NCBI GenBank assembly: GCA_965198675.1
Contig: OZ240666.1
Coordinates: 1 to 64,000 of the forward strand
Direction of reading: 5' to 3'
DNA from: Prochloron sp965198675
GTDB lineage: Bacteria > Cyanobacteriota > Cyanobacteriia > Cyanobacteriales > Prochloraceae
DNA: 64,000 nucleotides
A model generated the notes under the pieces. The model had not been told where the DNA came from. It did not search any database and saw only the letters and a list, made by a program, of their open reading frames with translations. The position numbers were made by a program, and so were the translations under genes. Below are positions 26,256 to 35,882 of the stretch, one piece after another (the stretch's first letter is position 1; every line of letters starts with the position of its first letter).

Positions 26256-27530
26256 TTAAAATTGATAACTGTATCCATCTTTTCTGTGAATTGGTTGACA
26301 GTATTTGGCATTGATGCCTTGTATTAAGCCGTTAGCGGTTGAGACGTTAAACGAACCTGTCGAGCGCACCGCTACGCGCCCGATATGGACTCCAGCTTTC
26401 TTCCCTTTCGGGACAACCGCCTTAACGATGTCACCCGTTTGAAAACCCTTAACAAACTTGAATCTTGGGACGTATCGCTTGGGAAACCCAAACTTATCCG
26501 TTCGGCACATTTGGCGAGTGCCATGTCCGGTTGCCTTAATCCGCAATGGTTGGGACGTGCGAACGTCAATCGCCTCCATTTCTCCCACGCTGGCAGCATC
26601 GAGCCAATGCGTCTTCGGGAGACAGAACCGCGAGCGGTTGTACTTAGTCCGCCCGCCCGTCCCGACGCGAACCGTGAGTCCTGTCTCTTTCAACTCTTTG
26701 AATAGCCGCCAACGAGTTGCGTTAACCGCCGTTGCATCCCTTAATGGGGCTTTAGCTTGCTTCAGGATGCGAGATAGCAAGTCGGGCTTACCCGACAAGA
26801 AATCGCGAACATCGTGGGCACCTTTGGACTGGTTGCAAGGTTCGCAAGCTAGCGTTAGGTTGGATACGCGATTGCTTCCTCCTTTTGCTCGCGGCTGGAT
26901 ATGTTCTATTTGCAATGGAACGCCTGCTTTACCGCAGTAAGCACATTGGCGATCCCACTTTTCTAGCAGATATTCTCGAACTTCGTAGCCAGCTAATTCG
27001 CCTTGCTGGTACTCAACTCCCGAGATTTCTGGGTTTTCCATCACCTGAGTATCAAACCGCACTAATTCTTGAGCTAAGTGGTCAATAGCACAGTACCGAG
27101 ATAACCGCTTCACCCACGTCAGAATAGTACAGACGCGATGTAATAGCGATGGAGGGAGCCAGCTTTTTGGCTTGGTGCGATTGAGAAACCGCGCCGGACG
27201 ATGGCGAGTTTTTCTATTTCTACGGGAACTGCGCAAGGCTCGACGTTTCGCTAGTGCTTTCTGAATTGCTTGTCCCCGGTGGGAGAGTTCGGCTGCCCAG
27301 ACAACACTGTCGTCCTTCAGCAACGCCAACCCAGTTGTCTTGCTGCCTGGGTCGATTTTCAATTCGCACAGTTTGGCCTTGTCCTCTACCGCTTTCTTTA
27401 GAACGATGGTAAATGGATAGCGACGATACACAGCTGCTTTGCTCGCATTTAACAACCGTCGGGCGGTTCCTGGCTTGCATGGCGTCAACGGTTTTAAGTT
27501 GGTATCGACCACGAAAACGTAATTAGACAT
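26256..27530 (-). CDS. iscB: IscB RNA-guided HNH/RuvC endonuclease
   Basis: The 424-residue protein has the full IscB layout. The N-terminal PLMP-type segment is VDTNLKPLTPCKPGTARRLL (9-28). RuvC-I is KIDPGSKTTGLAL with D60. An Arg-rich bridge helix spans about 92-118. RuvC-II is AQELVRFD with E155. The HNH domain is CAYCG...LQIEHIQPRAKGG...NL...CNQSKG with H210. RuvC-III is HWLDAASVG with D311. A C-terminal target-recognition domain follows. All catalytic residues of both nuclease sites are present. IscB is the ancestor-type nuclease of Cas9 and cuts DNA using the omega RNA encoded just upstream. Confidence 0.93.
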   Translation of the reverse strand: MSNYVFVVDTNLKPLTPCKPGTARRLLNASKAAVYRRYPFTIVLKKAVEDKAKLCELKIDPGSKTTGLALLKDDSVVWAAELSHRGQAIQKALAKRRALRSSRRNRKTRHRPARFLNRTKPKSWLPPSLLHRVCTILTWVKRLSRYCAIDHLAQELVRFDTQVMENPEISGVEYQQGELAGYEVREYLLEKWDRQCAYCGKAGVPLQIEHIQPRAKGGSNRVSNLTLACEPCNQSKGAHDVRDFLSGKPDLLSRILKQAKAPLRDATAVNATRWRLFKELKETGLTVRVGTGGRTKYNRSRFCLPKTHWLDAASVGEMEAIDVRTSQPLRIKATGHGTRQMCRTDKFGFPKRYVPRFKFVKGFQTGDIVKAVVPKGKKAGVHIGRVAVRSTGSFNVSTANGLIQGINAKYCQPIHRKDGYSYQF

Positions 27531-27893
27531 GATGTTGTCTCAACTTTTCAGTAATGTAGGCCTCGCCGTCTTGCCTCGCTTTCCAGCTCGAATTCGATTC
27601 GAGCTGGGTCGAGGCGCAATGTTATCGGACGGTAACTATCCAAGCAGCACTGTCTTACCCCTCGTAAGACTGTTTAACTACCGGGTTCTATTGCTTGGAA
27701 CTGGCCATGCATCCCAAGGTAGGTCTTTGAACTCTTACCGATAACGTAGTCTTAGAAAGTTAAGTAGGATGCGTTAGCACACGTCTGGAGAAGTGTTTAA
27801 AGCTGACAGCTATGGCGTAACGCATCCTACGGCTGGTCAACTAGCTAAAGGTTTGAGGCATGAAGCCCCGTCGCTTTAGCGCGGGGTGCTGAC
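27531..27893 (-). ncRNA. Predicted omega RNA region of IscB
   Basis: The minus strand upstream of iscB is highly structured and has no convincing ORF. It includes a cagctcgaa-tcgattcgagctg hairpin (about 27588-27611), paired cagtcttac/gtaagacag arms (about 27650-27673), and long-range cgataac/gttatcgg arms (about 27620-27629 and 27737-27746). These resemble the multi-stem pseudoknotted scaffold of omega RNAs. The guide should lie at the far 5' end, in flanking DNA next to the left-end hairpin (about 27888-27905). A separate inverted repeat (taggatgcgtta...taacgcatccta, 27766-27830) lies between scaffold and end and may have inserted later. Confidence 0.65.
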
Positions 27894-27899
27894 AAGGAA

Positions 27900-28039
27900 T
27901 GAGAGTAATAGGGGTATGGATATCATAGCAGCGAATGCTATTCAGCAGTGCGACCCGCGCTCGCGCGGATCTGCGCGGTAGCACAGCCCGCCTGTTCCGT
28001 TACTTTATCATTAGCTGTAATATAAATGCCACGTACCAT
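27900..28039 (-). pseudogene. 5' end of the split Npun_R2821-type gene, with a GC-rich repeat insert
   Basis: From ATG at 28037-28039 the minus strand reads MVRGIYITANDKVTEQA. It is then interrupted by a GC-rich palindromic repeat (about 27951-27990) and resumes in another frame as ALLNSIRCYDIHTPITLIPC up to the IscB left end. This is the usual N-terminus of the family whose remainder is at 25444-26189. About 20-30 codons expected between the two halves are not visible, so the IscB insertion may have been accompanied by a deletion. Confidence 0.72.
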
Positions 28040-28118
28040 GGTCAGTCTGTTTGAGGGTTGATTAAAATCCCAAGGTCTTAGCCTGGTCACTGTCATGGTA
28101 CGAGGTAACTGATTTAAG

Positions 28119-28192
28119 TGGAGGTAAGCGGACTCGAACCGCTGACATCCTGCTTGCAAAGCAGGTGCTACTACCAACTGAGCTATACCCCC
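28119..28192 (-). tRNA. tRNA-Ala (anticodon UGC)
   Basis: The minus strand folds as a 74-base cloverleaf. The acceptor stem is GGGGGTA/TACCTCC with the G3-U70 wobble that defines alanine tRNAs and discriminator A73. The D arm contains AGCTCAGTTGGTA. The anticodon arm CCTGCTTTGCAAGCAGG has anticodon TGC, and the T arm is GCGGTTCGAGTCCGC. CCA is not encoded. Confidence 0.97.
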
Positions 28193-28280
28193 GAACTTTT
28201 ACTATTATACAAAGAATAATTCCCTTGTCAAGGGTTTTGACAAAAAAATTTTTCCTGGATTTTCTGTATTTCACCACACA

Positions 28281-29003
28281 ATGACTATTATTGCTACATT
28301 TTATAAATTTGTCCCCCTAACGGACTTGGTAGGCTTTCAACAATCCCTGCTGCAACCCTGCCTTGACCTAGGAGTGAAGGGAACGATTCTCCTAGCCCCA
28401 GAAGGGATTAACGGTACCATCGCCGGTTCTCGGGAGGCTATTGATTCAGTTTTAGGTTTGCTCCGTTCCCACCCACCCTTGGAGAACTTAGAACCGAAGG
28501 AGTCTATTGCTACTGAGCCACCTTTTAAGCGGATGAAAGTTCGTCTGAAGCGGGAAATCGTCACTTTGGGTATTGCTAATGTACAACCTGCCCAACGGGT
28601 AGGAACCTATGTCAGCCCCCAGAACTGGAATAAGCTCATTTCTGATCCGGGGGTAACAGTCATAGATACTCGCAACCACTATGAGGTAGCCCTAGGTACT
28701 TTTAAGGGAGCAGAAAATCCCCAAACCAAGTCATTCGGCAAGTTTCCCGACTATGTGTACCACCACCTGGATCCGAAGAAACAAAAAAAGGTGGCTTTAT
28801 TTTGTACCGGGGGCATTCGCTGCGAAAAAGCCACCTCTTATTTGTTGGGTCAGGGCTTTGAAGAGGTATATCATCTTAAAGGGGGTATTCTCAAGTATTT
28901 CGAGGAAGTTCCTACAGAAGAAAGTCTCTGGGAAGGTGAGTGTTTTGTGTTTGACGAACGTATCACGGTGAACCAGGATTTGGAACCTGGCTGTGGGGAG
29001 TAG
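28281..29003 (+). CDS. trhO: tRNA uridine(34) hydroxylase TrhO (rhodanese-like)
   Basis: The 240-residue protein has the N-terminal acylphosphatase-like domain with LAPEGINGTIAGS (residues 37-49), then a rhodanese domain with VIDTRNHYEVALGTF near 125 and the catalytic loop CTGGIRCEK near 173 (Cys nucleophile). TrhO makes 5-hydroxyuridine at the tRNA wobble position using O2. The length is slightly short of the E. coli enzyme, as usual for cyanobacteria. It starts 89 bp from the divergent tRNA-Ala gene. Confidence 0.92.
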   Translation: MTIIATFYKFVPLTDLVGFQQSLLQPCLDLGVKGTILLAPEGINGTIAGSREAIDSVLGLLRSHPPLENLEPKESIATEPPFKRMKVRLKREIVTLGIANVQPAQRVGTYVSPQNWNKLISDPGVTVIDTRNHYEVALGTFKGAENPQTKSFGKFPDYVYHHLDPKKQKKVALFCTGGIRCEKATSYLLGQGFEEVYHLKGGILKYFEEVPTEESLWEGECFVFDERITVNQDLEPGCGE

Positions 29004-29074
29004 GTTGGGTAGAGGCACGAAACCCAACAAAGCTGCTATTTTTGTCTCCAATAACTCAACTAAAAAGGTAAATT

Positions 29075-29411
29075 ATGGATGAAGCGGTTCGGAAATTAGC
29101 AGGAGTCGGTTTACCCGGTGTTATCCTTCTTATCGCAATGGCAAGTACAGGGTTAACGGGAGCAGCGGCAATTACAGCAGCACTGGCAATGTTGGGACCG
29201 GGTGGTATGATTGGAGGTGTTGTCTTCTTAGGTATTATTGGCTTGGCATCAGATTCTGCTAACCAAGTATGGTCTGTCCGCTTTGCTTAAAGGAATTTAC
29301 AATAAGCGTCTTGGAAATGGGGAATCTTTAGAAAATTTGATTAAAGAGATTAATAGATTGCTCATTTCCCAAGAACTTAAATTAATTTTCAAAAACAAAA
29401 TAACTGCATAA
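29075..29411 (+). pseudogene. Small glycine-rich hydrophobic protein, +1 frameshift
   Basis: From ATG 29075 (upstream aaggtaaatt) the frame reads MDEAVRKLAGVGLPGVILLIAM, then a Gly/Ala-rich hydrophobic stretch (GPGGMIGGVVFLGIIG, a glycine-zipper pattern). It stops at TAA 29288-29290. Removing one base near 29268 restores a longer C-terminus (YGLSALLKGIYNKRLGNGES, ENLIKEINRLLISQELKL) ending at TAA 29409-29411. The full form of about 111 residues is likely ancestral. The 71-residue form still holds the hydrophobic core. Confidence 0.6.
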
Positions 29412-29571
29412 CAACATTGTTTAGTTTATGTAGCACAACAGTACCAACTTGGAGCCACAGCTCTGCGCTTATAAAATGGGGAATAATTTTTCTTACCCTT
29501 AGTTCTAAGGGTGTGATATAGTCTTTCCAAAATTAAATTAATTTTTGATTGTTTAAGCTGAAAACATAACC

Positions 29572-30714
29572 ATGAAACGATTGTTAGCCTCTTTAGTTCT
29601 CATAGGGGGGTGTATTCTGGTAAGCACCCAAGTGAAAGCGCCAAAATGCTTTGCGCCTGACTTAGGTCACTGGCGCCGCTACTTTGGTTTTGCATTGGCG
29701 GTTAACGATGATTACCTGGCTGTGGGGGATCCAGAAGCTAATCGTGTTGTGTTCTATAGTAAGGCTAATGGTCGCTGGTCGAGAACGGGGGATATCCTTC
29801 CCCCAGAAGGCTCTGCTGCTGCCAAAGTTGACGAAGGTTTTGGTTTTGACCTGGATTTGGATGGCAGTTTGCTTGTTATCGGGGCATACACGGAAACACC
29901 ATCGTACTCTGGAGGGGTATATAAAGTGTTACTGGACAGTCCGACAGAAGTAGAACGTATTGACACCAAAGAGGAGGGGGAAATTTCCGGGTTCTCAGTT
30001 GCAGCAGACAATGGCTTGATTGCTTTTACCATCGACCGAAAAACTAAATCCGGTACAATTAGCAGGGTTAGGCTATTGGGAAGCGATATAGAAGAAATTC
30101 CACCGCCTACTGATAGCGCCGCAGATGCTTGGGGCTTTGATGTGGCTCTTAACAAGGATCTCCTTGTAATTACTGCTCCCCATGATGAAATGGGGGCTGC
30201 TTGGTTGTTTAATCTGCAAGAGCCAGAGTCCCCACCCCAAAGATTGGCAGTTTCCAACGGATACGTTCATAGCGCCGTGGCTATTTCAGACCAGTTTGTC
30301 GCTGTCAGTTCGGTTGAGCGATCAATGCTCTTTAGTCAGGGCGGCCGAAAAACACTAATAATTGAAATGACCAGGATTTTACAAAGTATTTTTGGCGAAC
30401 CATGGCCCACAGATTTCCCCCCTCCACACCCGAAAACCCTAATTATGAACATTAAAGACGGTACTACCACTGTTCTTGATGGTTATGGCTATCTTTCTTT
30501 AGATCGCCATATCTTGATGAGGACATATCATGGATGGCATCTAGACTCACCGCCGAGTCGATTAGAGTTGTTTGACCTGAGGGATCCTGCTGCACCTCGT
30601 TTGATTGCTCGGCGCTGGGGAAGGTACAGTGCTCAGATCCACAATGGTATTTTGGCAACTGTTAAAATAACCAGTTCTGGTACGAAGCTTTGTGTTCAAG
30701 AAGGTATTAGATGA
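29572..30714 (+). CDS. Secreted FG-GAP beta-propeller protein, module 1
   Basis: The 380-residue protein starts with a signal peptide (KRLLASLVLIGGC) whose IGGC could be a lipobox. FG-GAP-like blades follow: FGFALAVNDDYLAVGDPEANRVVFYSK (about 40-66), FGFDLDLDGSLLVIGAYTE, GFSVAADNGLIAF, and WGFDVALNKDLLVITAPHDEMGAAWLF. Such propellers bind protein or sugar partners outside the cell. It is followed 83 bp later by an RTX protease gene, and the pair is duplicated at 32192. Relative to module 2 it has about 25 extra residues near position 255-290. Confidence 0.82.
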   Translation: MKRLLASLVLIGGCILVSTQVKAPKCFAPDLGHWRRYFGFALAVNDDYLAVGDPEANRVVFYSKANGRWSRTGDILPPEGSAAAKVDEGFGFDLDLDGSLLVIGAYTETPSYSGGVYKVLLDSPTEVERIDTKEEGEISGFSVAADNGLIAFTIDRKTKSGTISRVRLLGSDIEEIPPPTDSAADAWGFDVALNKDLLVITAPHDEMGAAWLFNLQEPESPPQRLAVSNGYVHSAVAISDQFVAVSSVERSMLFSQGGRKTLIIEMTRILQSIFGEPWPTDFPPPHPKTLIMNIKDGTTTVLDGYGYLSLDRHILMRTYHGWHLDSPPSRLELFDLRDPAAPRLIARRWGRYSAQIHNGILATVKITSSGTKLCVQEGIR

Positions 30715-30797
30715 ATTTAATGCTTTTACATTTTCCGTTAAACTTCATACTCACTATTCTTTCAAAGAATGCACAGTAACTAAAGGAGAGCAAAAAA

Positions 30798-32003
30798 ATG
30801 ACTGTAATTGGTTCTGATGACCGCAGAATTATCACCGCCCCATTTTCTTTTCCATTTTCCACAGTGACCACTGTGGATATAAAAATTAACTCAGCAATTA
30901 CTGACGGTGGTACTGGCATAACAATAGGTCCAAATCATGTATTGACTGCTGGCCACAATGCTTACGATAGTTACATAGGGCGACTTATCTCTAGCAGTAA
31001 TTTACGAACAACTATTAGCTCAAACGAGGATGCACTCACCGGACGAAAAATTGATAAAAACACGACGACAAATGTTACAAATGTCAATTTTCTGGCCGAT
31101 TATGACAGGACAAGAGCATCGAGAGACGATATTTCCCTTTTTACTACCAGTGATGCACCCCTAGCCCCAAGTGCTGTGATTGGTATTATTGCCTTTGTCG
31201 ATCCTTCTTCAGCACAAGGTCTGGCAATTGAAACAGCAGGCTATCCTGGGGATAACGTGTCTAGCAATATACCTGGCAACACCAATGTTCCAGGACGGGA
31301 TTTGGTGCGAGCGTCAGGTAGCATCGTGGACACCAGATCGAACAGGCGCTTTTTTTACTCCCCTGATGTTGATACTGCTGGAGGTCAAAGTGGAAGTGGT
31401 GTCTGGCACACCTTAGATGGGGATCTTCCTCGTGTTCTGGGTGTGCATACTGAAGGAACTGGTAATAACCCCTTCATTTCAAGTCTCTTGGGTCTGAGGA
31501 ACAGTGGTGTCCTGATTACAACGGATATTTATAACGAAATCGTTGCTCAAATGGAAGCCGATTCTGGAACGACAAACGCTAACGTTCTCCCCGAAAATGC
31601 CATCATTGGTACTGACCCTATCTCCAACTCTGCCATTTCCATTCAGATTGGTGGCGAAGATTTTATCAGAGGCTCTTACCGCAGGGAGCGCATTATTGGA
31701 AAAGGTGGCAATGACAAACTATTTGGTAGAGGTGCAAACGATCGCCTAGAAGGAGGTAGTGGAGTTGACCAAGCCCTCTTCACCGAAGAATTTACGGAAT
31801 ATACCGTTACTATAATCGACCCCAACCAAAAAACCTTTGAGATTAACCACACCAGTGGTACCATGGCTGACGGTAAAGATACAACCAAAGAGATTGAATT
31901 TGCCGTCTTTGAATATAAAGATGCCAACAACGACGGCAGAGACGACGGCATTTTGGGAACTGTTAAAGAGACATATCGAGCAAGGCATCCGGGCGCGGAG
32001 TAG
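30798..32003 (+). CDS. V8/trypsin-like serine protease with RTX repeats, 3'-truncated copy
   Basis: The 401-residue protein has a chymotrypsin-fold protease with the triad in VLTAGHN (His, about residue 52), RDDISLF (Asp, about 112) and GQSGSGVW (Ser, about 201). An RTX-like segment GKGGNDKLFGRGANDRLEGGSG follows near 297. It has no N-terminal signal, as expected for type I secretion. Its homology with the copy at 33303 ends at ANNDGRDD (about 31945). The following codons come from unrelated DNA, so the vWA, Calx-beta and long RTX domains are missing. A good ribosome binding site (aaaggag) precedes ATG 30798. Confidence 0.82.
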   Translation: MTVIGSDDRRIITAPFSFPFSTVTTVDIKINSAITDGGTGITIGPNHVLTAGHNAYDSYIGRLISSSNLRTTISSNEDALTGRKIDKNTTTNVTNVNFLADYDRTRASRDDISLFTTSDAPLAPSAVIGIIAFVDPSSAQGLAIETAGYPGDNVSSNIPGNTNVPGRDLVRASGSIVDTRSNRRFFYSPDVDTAGGQSGSGVWHTLDGDLPRVLGVHTEGTGNNPFISSLLGLRNSGVLITTDIYNEIVAQMEADSGTTNANVLPENAIIGTDPISNSAISIQIGGEDFIRGSYRRERIIGKGGNDKLFGRGANDRLEGGSGVDQALFTEEFTEYTVTIIDPNQKTFEINHTSGTMADGKDTTKEIEFAVFEYKDANNDGRDDGILGTVKETYRARHPGAE

Positions 32004-32191
32004 GACAAAGACGGTTGCCGCCACTATTAGAGCTAAAAATGGGACTGCAAGATAAATTTATTTGGTAAAATTGCTGTTTATTGTGTATAATTATGATATG
32101 CTAGAAGCAGTGGGAGCTGCACCAAACAAAAATAATGTGTGGTATCATCTTTAACCAGAGCTGAATGGATTATTTGACCTGAAACCTAACC

Positions 32192-33259
32192 ATGAAACGA
32201 TTGTTAGCCTTTTTAGTTCTCATAGGGGGGTGTCTTCTGGTAAGAAGCACCCAAGCAAAAGCGCGAAAATGCTTTGCGCCTGAACCAGGTGACAGCCGCG
32301 ACTTTGGTTTTGCACTGGCTCTCAGCGATAGTTACCTGGCTGTGGGGGATCCAAAAGCTAATCGTGTTGTGCTCTATAGTAAGGCTAATGGTCACTGGTC
32401 GAGAACGGGGGATATCCTTCCCCCAGAAGGCTCTGCTGCTGCCAAAGTGGGAGCGGGTTTTGGTTATGACCTGGATTTGGATGGCAGTTTGCTTGTTATC
32501 GGGGCATACACGGAAAGGATTAATCAACTTGGAGTATCCTACTCAGGAGGGGTGTATAAAGTGTTACTGGACAGTCCAGCAGAAGTAAAACGTATTGACG
32601 CCCAAGAGGAGGGGGAAATTTCCGGGTTCTCCGTTGCCGCAGATGATGGCTTGATTGCTTTTGGTATAAGACGAGTGGAGGATCCAGACAGATGGGCTGG
32701 TAGGGTAAAGCTCTGGGGAAGCGAAGTAGAACAAATTGCGCCGCCGACGGATAGAGCAGCAGAGAGTTTTGGCGTTGATGTTGAGATTAACAATGATCTG
32801 CTTTTAGTTGGTGCTCCGTTCGACGACACAGGAGCAGCTTGGTTGTTTAATCTGCTACAGCCAGATAGTGCCCCCCAACGCTTAGCAATTCCAGACGCTA
32901 ACATGGGCAGTGCTATGGCTATTTCTGACCAGTTTGCTGTGGTCAGTGCGATTTATGGATATTTGCCTCCAGGCAGGACGTTAATCATGAACCTTGAAGA
33001 TGGCTCTATTAATGTTCTTGATGGTTTTGGTCATTATCTTTCCATAGACCGCAATCTCTTAATGCAAGCCTATCTTGGGTCAAGTGACGGGCAGATACCA
33101 GCTCGACTAGAGCTATTTGACCTCAGTAATGCTGCTGCACCTCGTTTGATTACTCGGCGCCGAGGTGCCTACCGCGCGATCCTCCGTAATGGTATTTTGG
33201 TAACTGTTAAAATAACCCGTTCTGCTCCAAAACTTTGTATCAAGCAAGGGATCCAATAA
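32192..33259 (+). CDS. Secreted FG-GAP beta-propeller protein, module 2
   Basis: The 355-residue tandem paralog of the protein at 29572 has the same signal peptide (KRLLAFLVLIGGC), conserved blades (FGFALALSDSYLAVGDPKANRVVLYSK, FGYDLDLDGSLLVIGAYTE, FGVDVEINNDLLLVGAPFDDTGAAWLF) and C-terminus (KLCIKQGIQ). DNA identity is very high in the first 450 bp and lower later, so the duplication is old enough to have drifted or has partly converted. It precedes the larger RTX protease gene. Confidence 0.82.
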   Translation: MKRLLAFLVLIGGCLLVRSTQAKARKCFAPEPGDSRDFGFALALSDSYLAVGDPKANRVVLYSKANGHWSRTGDILPPEGSAAAKVGAGFGYDLDLDGSLLVIGAYTERINQLGVSYSGGVYKVLLDSPAEVKRIDAQEEGEISGFSVAADDGLIAFGIRRVEDPDRWAGRVKLWGSEVEQIAPPTDRAAESFGVDVEINNDLLLVGAPFDDTGAAWLFNLLQPDSAPQRLAIPDANMGSAMAISDQFAVVSAIYGYLPPGRTLIMNLEDGSINVLDGFGHYLSIDRNLLMQAYLGSSDGQIPARLELFDLSNAAAPRLITRRRGAYRAILRNGILVTVKITRSAPKLCIKQGIQ

Positions 33260-35882
33260 ATAATTTTGTCTAACTTCCTACTAACTATAAGGAGACTATG
33301 AAATGGGTACAACTATAATCGGTCCTGACAACCGTCGAGTTATTACTACGGTTGGGTAATTTCCATTTTCTACGGTCACTACTGTGGACATTACATTCCC
33401 CTTTAAGAAGAGGTTGGGCAGCGGAATACAAATAGGTCCAAATCATGTGCTTACTGCCGGCCACAATGCTTATAGTATTTTTCCAAAAGGGCTTGCCACT
33501 AGTTTGCGAACAACTATCAGCACAAATGTGAATACTTTGCCATACAGACTAATTGATAAGAACCCCGCTAATTCAAAAGCCAACGCCACCGGCAACGATG
33601 TCAATTTTCTGGCCGATTATAATACTACAGAAGTACCTGAAGACGATATCGCCCTAATTACAATTAGCAATACCCCCCTTGCCGCAAGTGCTGTGATTGG
33701 TATTATTGCGTTTGTCAATCCTTCTTCAGCGCAAGGTCTAACAATTGAAACAGCAGGCTACCCTGGGGATAATGTGTCTAGCAATATACCAGGCAACAGT
33801 GGGGTACCTGATCTGGATTTGGTACAAGCGTCAGGTAGCATTGTGGACACCAAGAACAGGCGCTTTTTTTACTCCCCTACTGTTGATACTGCTGCTGGTC
33901 AAAGTGGAAGTGGTCTCTGGCACACCTTAGATGGGGATAGTACTCCTCGTGTTCTGGGTGTTCATACTCTTGGAGCAAGTGCTGATGGTTTTCTATCACC
34001 CAACCGAAACAGTGGTGTCCTGATTACAACAGATATTTATGACGAAATCGTTGCTCAAATGGAAGCTGATTCTGGCACGGCCAATGCAAACGATCTGCCA
34101 GAAAATGCCATCATTGGTACTGACCCTAGCACCTTCCTTTTCTTCTTTCAAAGGGGTGGCGAAGATTTTATCAGAGGCTCTTACCGCAGGGAGCGCATTA
34201 TTGGAAAAGGTGGCAATGACAAACTATTTGGTGGTGGTGCAAACGATCGCCTAGAAGGTGGTGGTGGAGTTGACCAAGCCCTCTTCTCAGAAGAATTTAC
34301 GGAATATACCGTTACTATAATCGACCCCAACCAAAAAACCTTTGAGATTAACCACACCAGTGGTACCATGGCTGAAGGGATAGATACAACCGAAGAGATT
34401 GAATTTGCCGTCTTTGAATTTAATGATGCCAACAACGACGGTAGAGACGACAATGGTAATCTGTTCTTCGTACCCCTCCAGATTGACCCCAATGACAACA
34501 CAAAATTAAAAGATGGGCCAGAAATCACCCCTGAAGTAGATATCCTAGACAACAATGAAGAAAAAATCGGCACCATCACCGTTTCCTCCCCAGCCTGGAT
34601 GTTTGATGGCGATGTAGAATACACCCTAACCCTCGGTTCCGAGCAAAGCATCCTCTTCAATTTGGCCTACATTATAGATATTTCTGGTAGCATGGATGGG
34701 GAAAGACTCGTCCAAGCACAAGCCGCCTATCAAGCGCTAACCCAGGCACTCATTGACAATGGTATTGCTGACAATAGCGAATTCGCTGTTATACCCTTCA
34801 ACGGCGATGCGTCCCTGAGAGGTCCTGTAGATGCCTCCACAGCAATTTCCATAGTAAACGGATTATCCGCTGGCTGCAGCACAGAATTTGGTCCTGCCTT
34901 AAGGGAAGCCCAGAATTTCTTCAACTCCCGCAACAACAACGCCACTAATATAGCCTATTTTCTCTCTGATGGACAAGGTAATGGTGCTAGTAATAGTTTA
35001 CAATCTGTAGCTGAAGTACGGGCTTTTGGCATCGGCGGAGCTGACCTAACAGCATTAAACATTATCGATTCAGACGATGCTGTTGCCCTTTCCAATCCAG
35101 CTGATTTGGTGACAGCATTTAATGCAGCAACAGTAGACAGAAATACCATCGAACGCATTGACGTAAAACTGGATGGCAAGGTGATTGAAATGATTGCCCC
35201 AAGTCAGCTAACGGAAAATTCTCTCGGTCTTCAATATAAAGGAACCATTGACATGCTAGAGGTGACACGGGAAGCAGAAAACGATATTGTCTTCGATGTA
35301 GTATTCAACAACGGTACCCCTACCGCTTCTTTAAATTACATTATTACTACAGGTCAGGAAGAGGTTACCCGGCAAACCAATAATGGAACCAGGGAAATCA
35401 TCACCTTTAGTGTAAATCAATCGGACTTTACTCCCACACCTTCTCCTAGTTTGAGTGAATTTAATATTGCCATAGCTGCTACCAATCAGTTAGAAAGTAG
35501 AGAAATTATCGGCAATGACTTAGACAATGTCATTACAGTCCAAGACCTGGAAAACACCCTATTCGGTAATGGTGGCAATGACCGTTTTATCCTCTTAGGT
35601 GGTATCAACCTGGTGGACGGAGGAGAAGGGATTGATACTGTTCAGATTAACAAGACCCAAGCTGAAGCTGGTGCAATTTCCCAACCTGGGAATATCATCA
35701 ATATTGGTACGGACACTACCTTATTAAACGTAGAGTTTATCGAATTTAGTGATGTTCGCCTCTCCACTGACACTCTAACGGTGACACCTATCCTATCCTT
35801 GGCTGAAACTGCAATCTCTATCACAGAGGGCGATTCTAACTCAAATCTGGCTACCTTCACCATCAACTTATCTATAGCGAGC

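Larger units (their letters stand above)
26190..27895 (-). mobile_element. IscB-carrying IS200/IS605-type element, no TnpA
   Basis: The element is bounded by two similar foldback hairpins: CCGCG-TCGCTTCAG-CGCGCGG (26205-26225, right end) and CCCCG-TCGCTTTAGC-GCGGGG (27866-27886, left end). These are the single-strand recognition hairpins of IS605-type elements. Inside are iscB and an upstream structured region fitting its omega RNA. There is no Y1 transposase, so movement would need TnpA in trans. The element splits an Npun_R2821-type gene. Exact ends are within a few bases. Confidence 0.78.

Noticed and set aside
28062..28277. Minus-strand ORFs over 27938-28277 as genes
   Set aside because: They run through the tRNA-Ala gene. 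Only the part from 28039 downward is coding-like.
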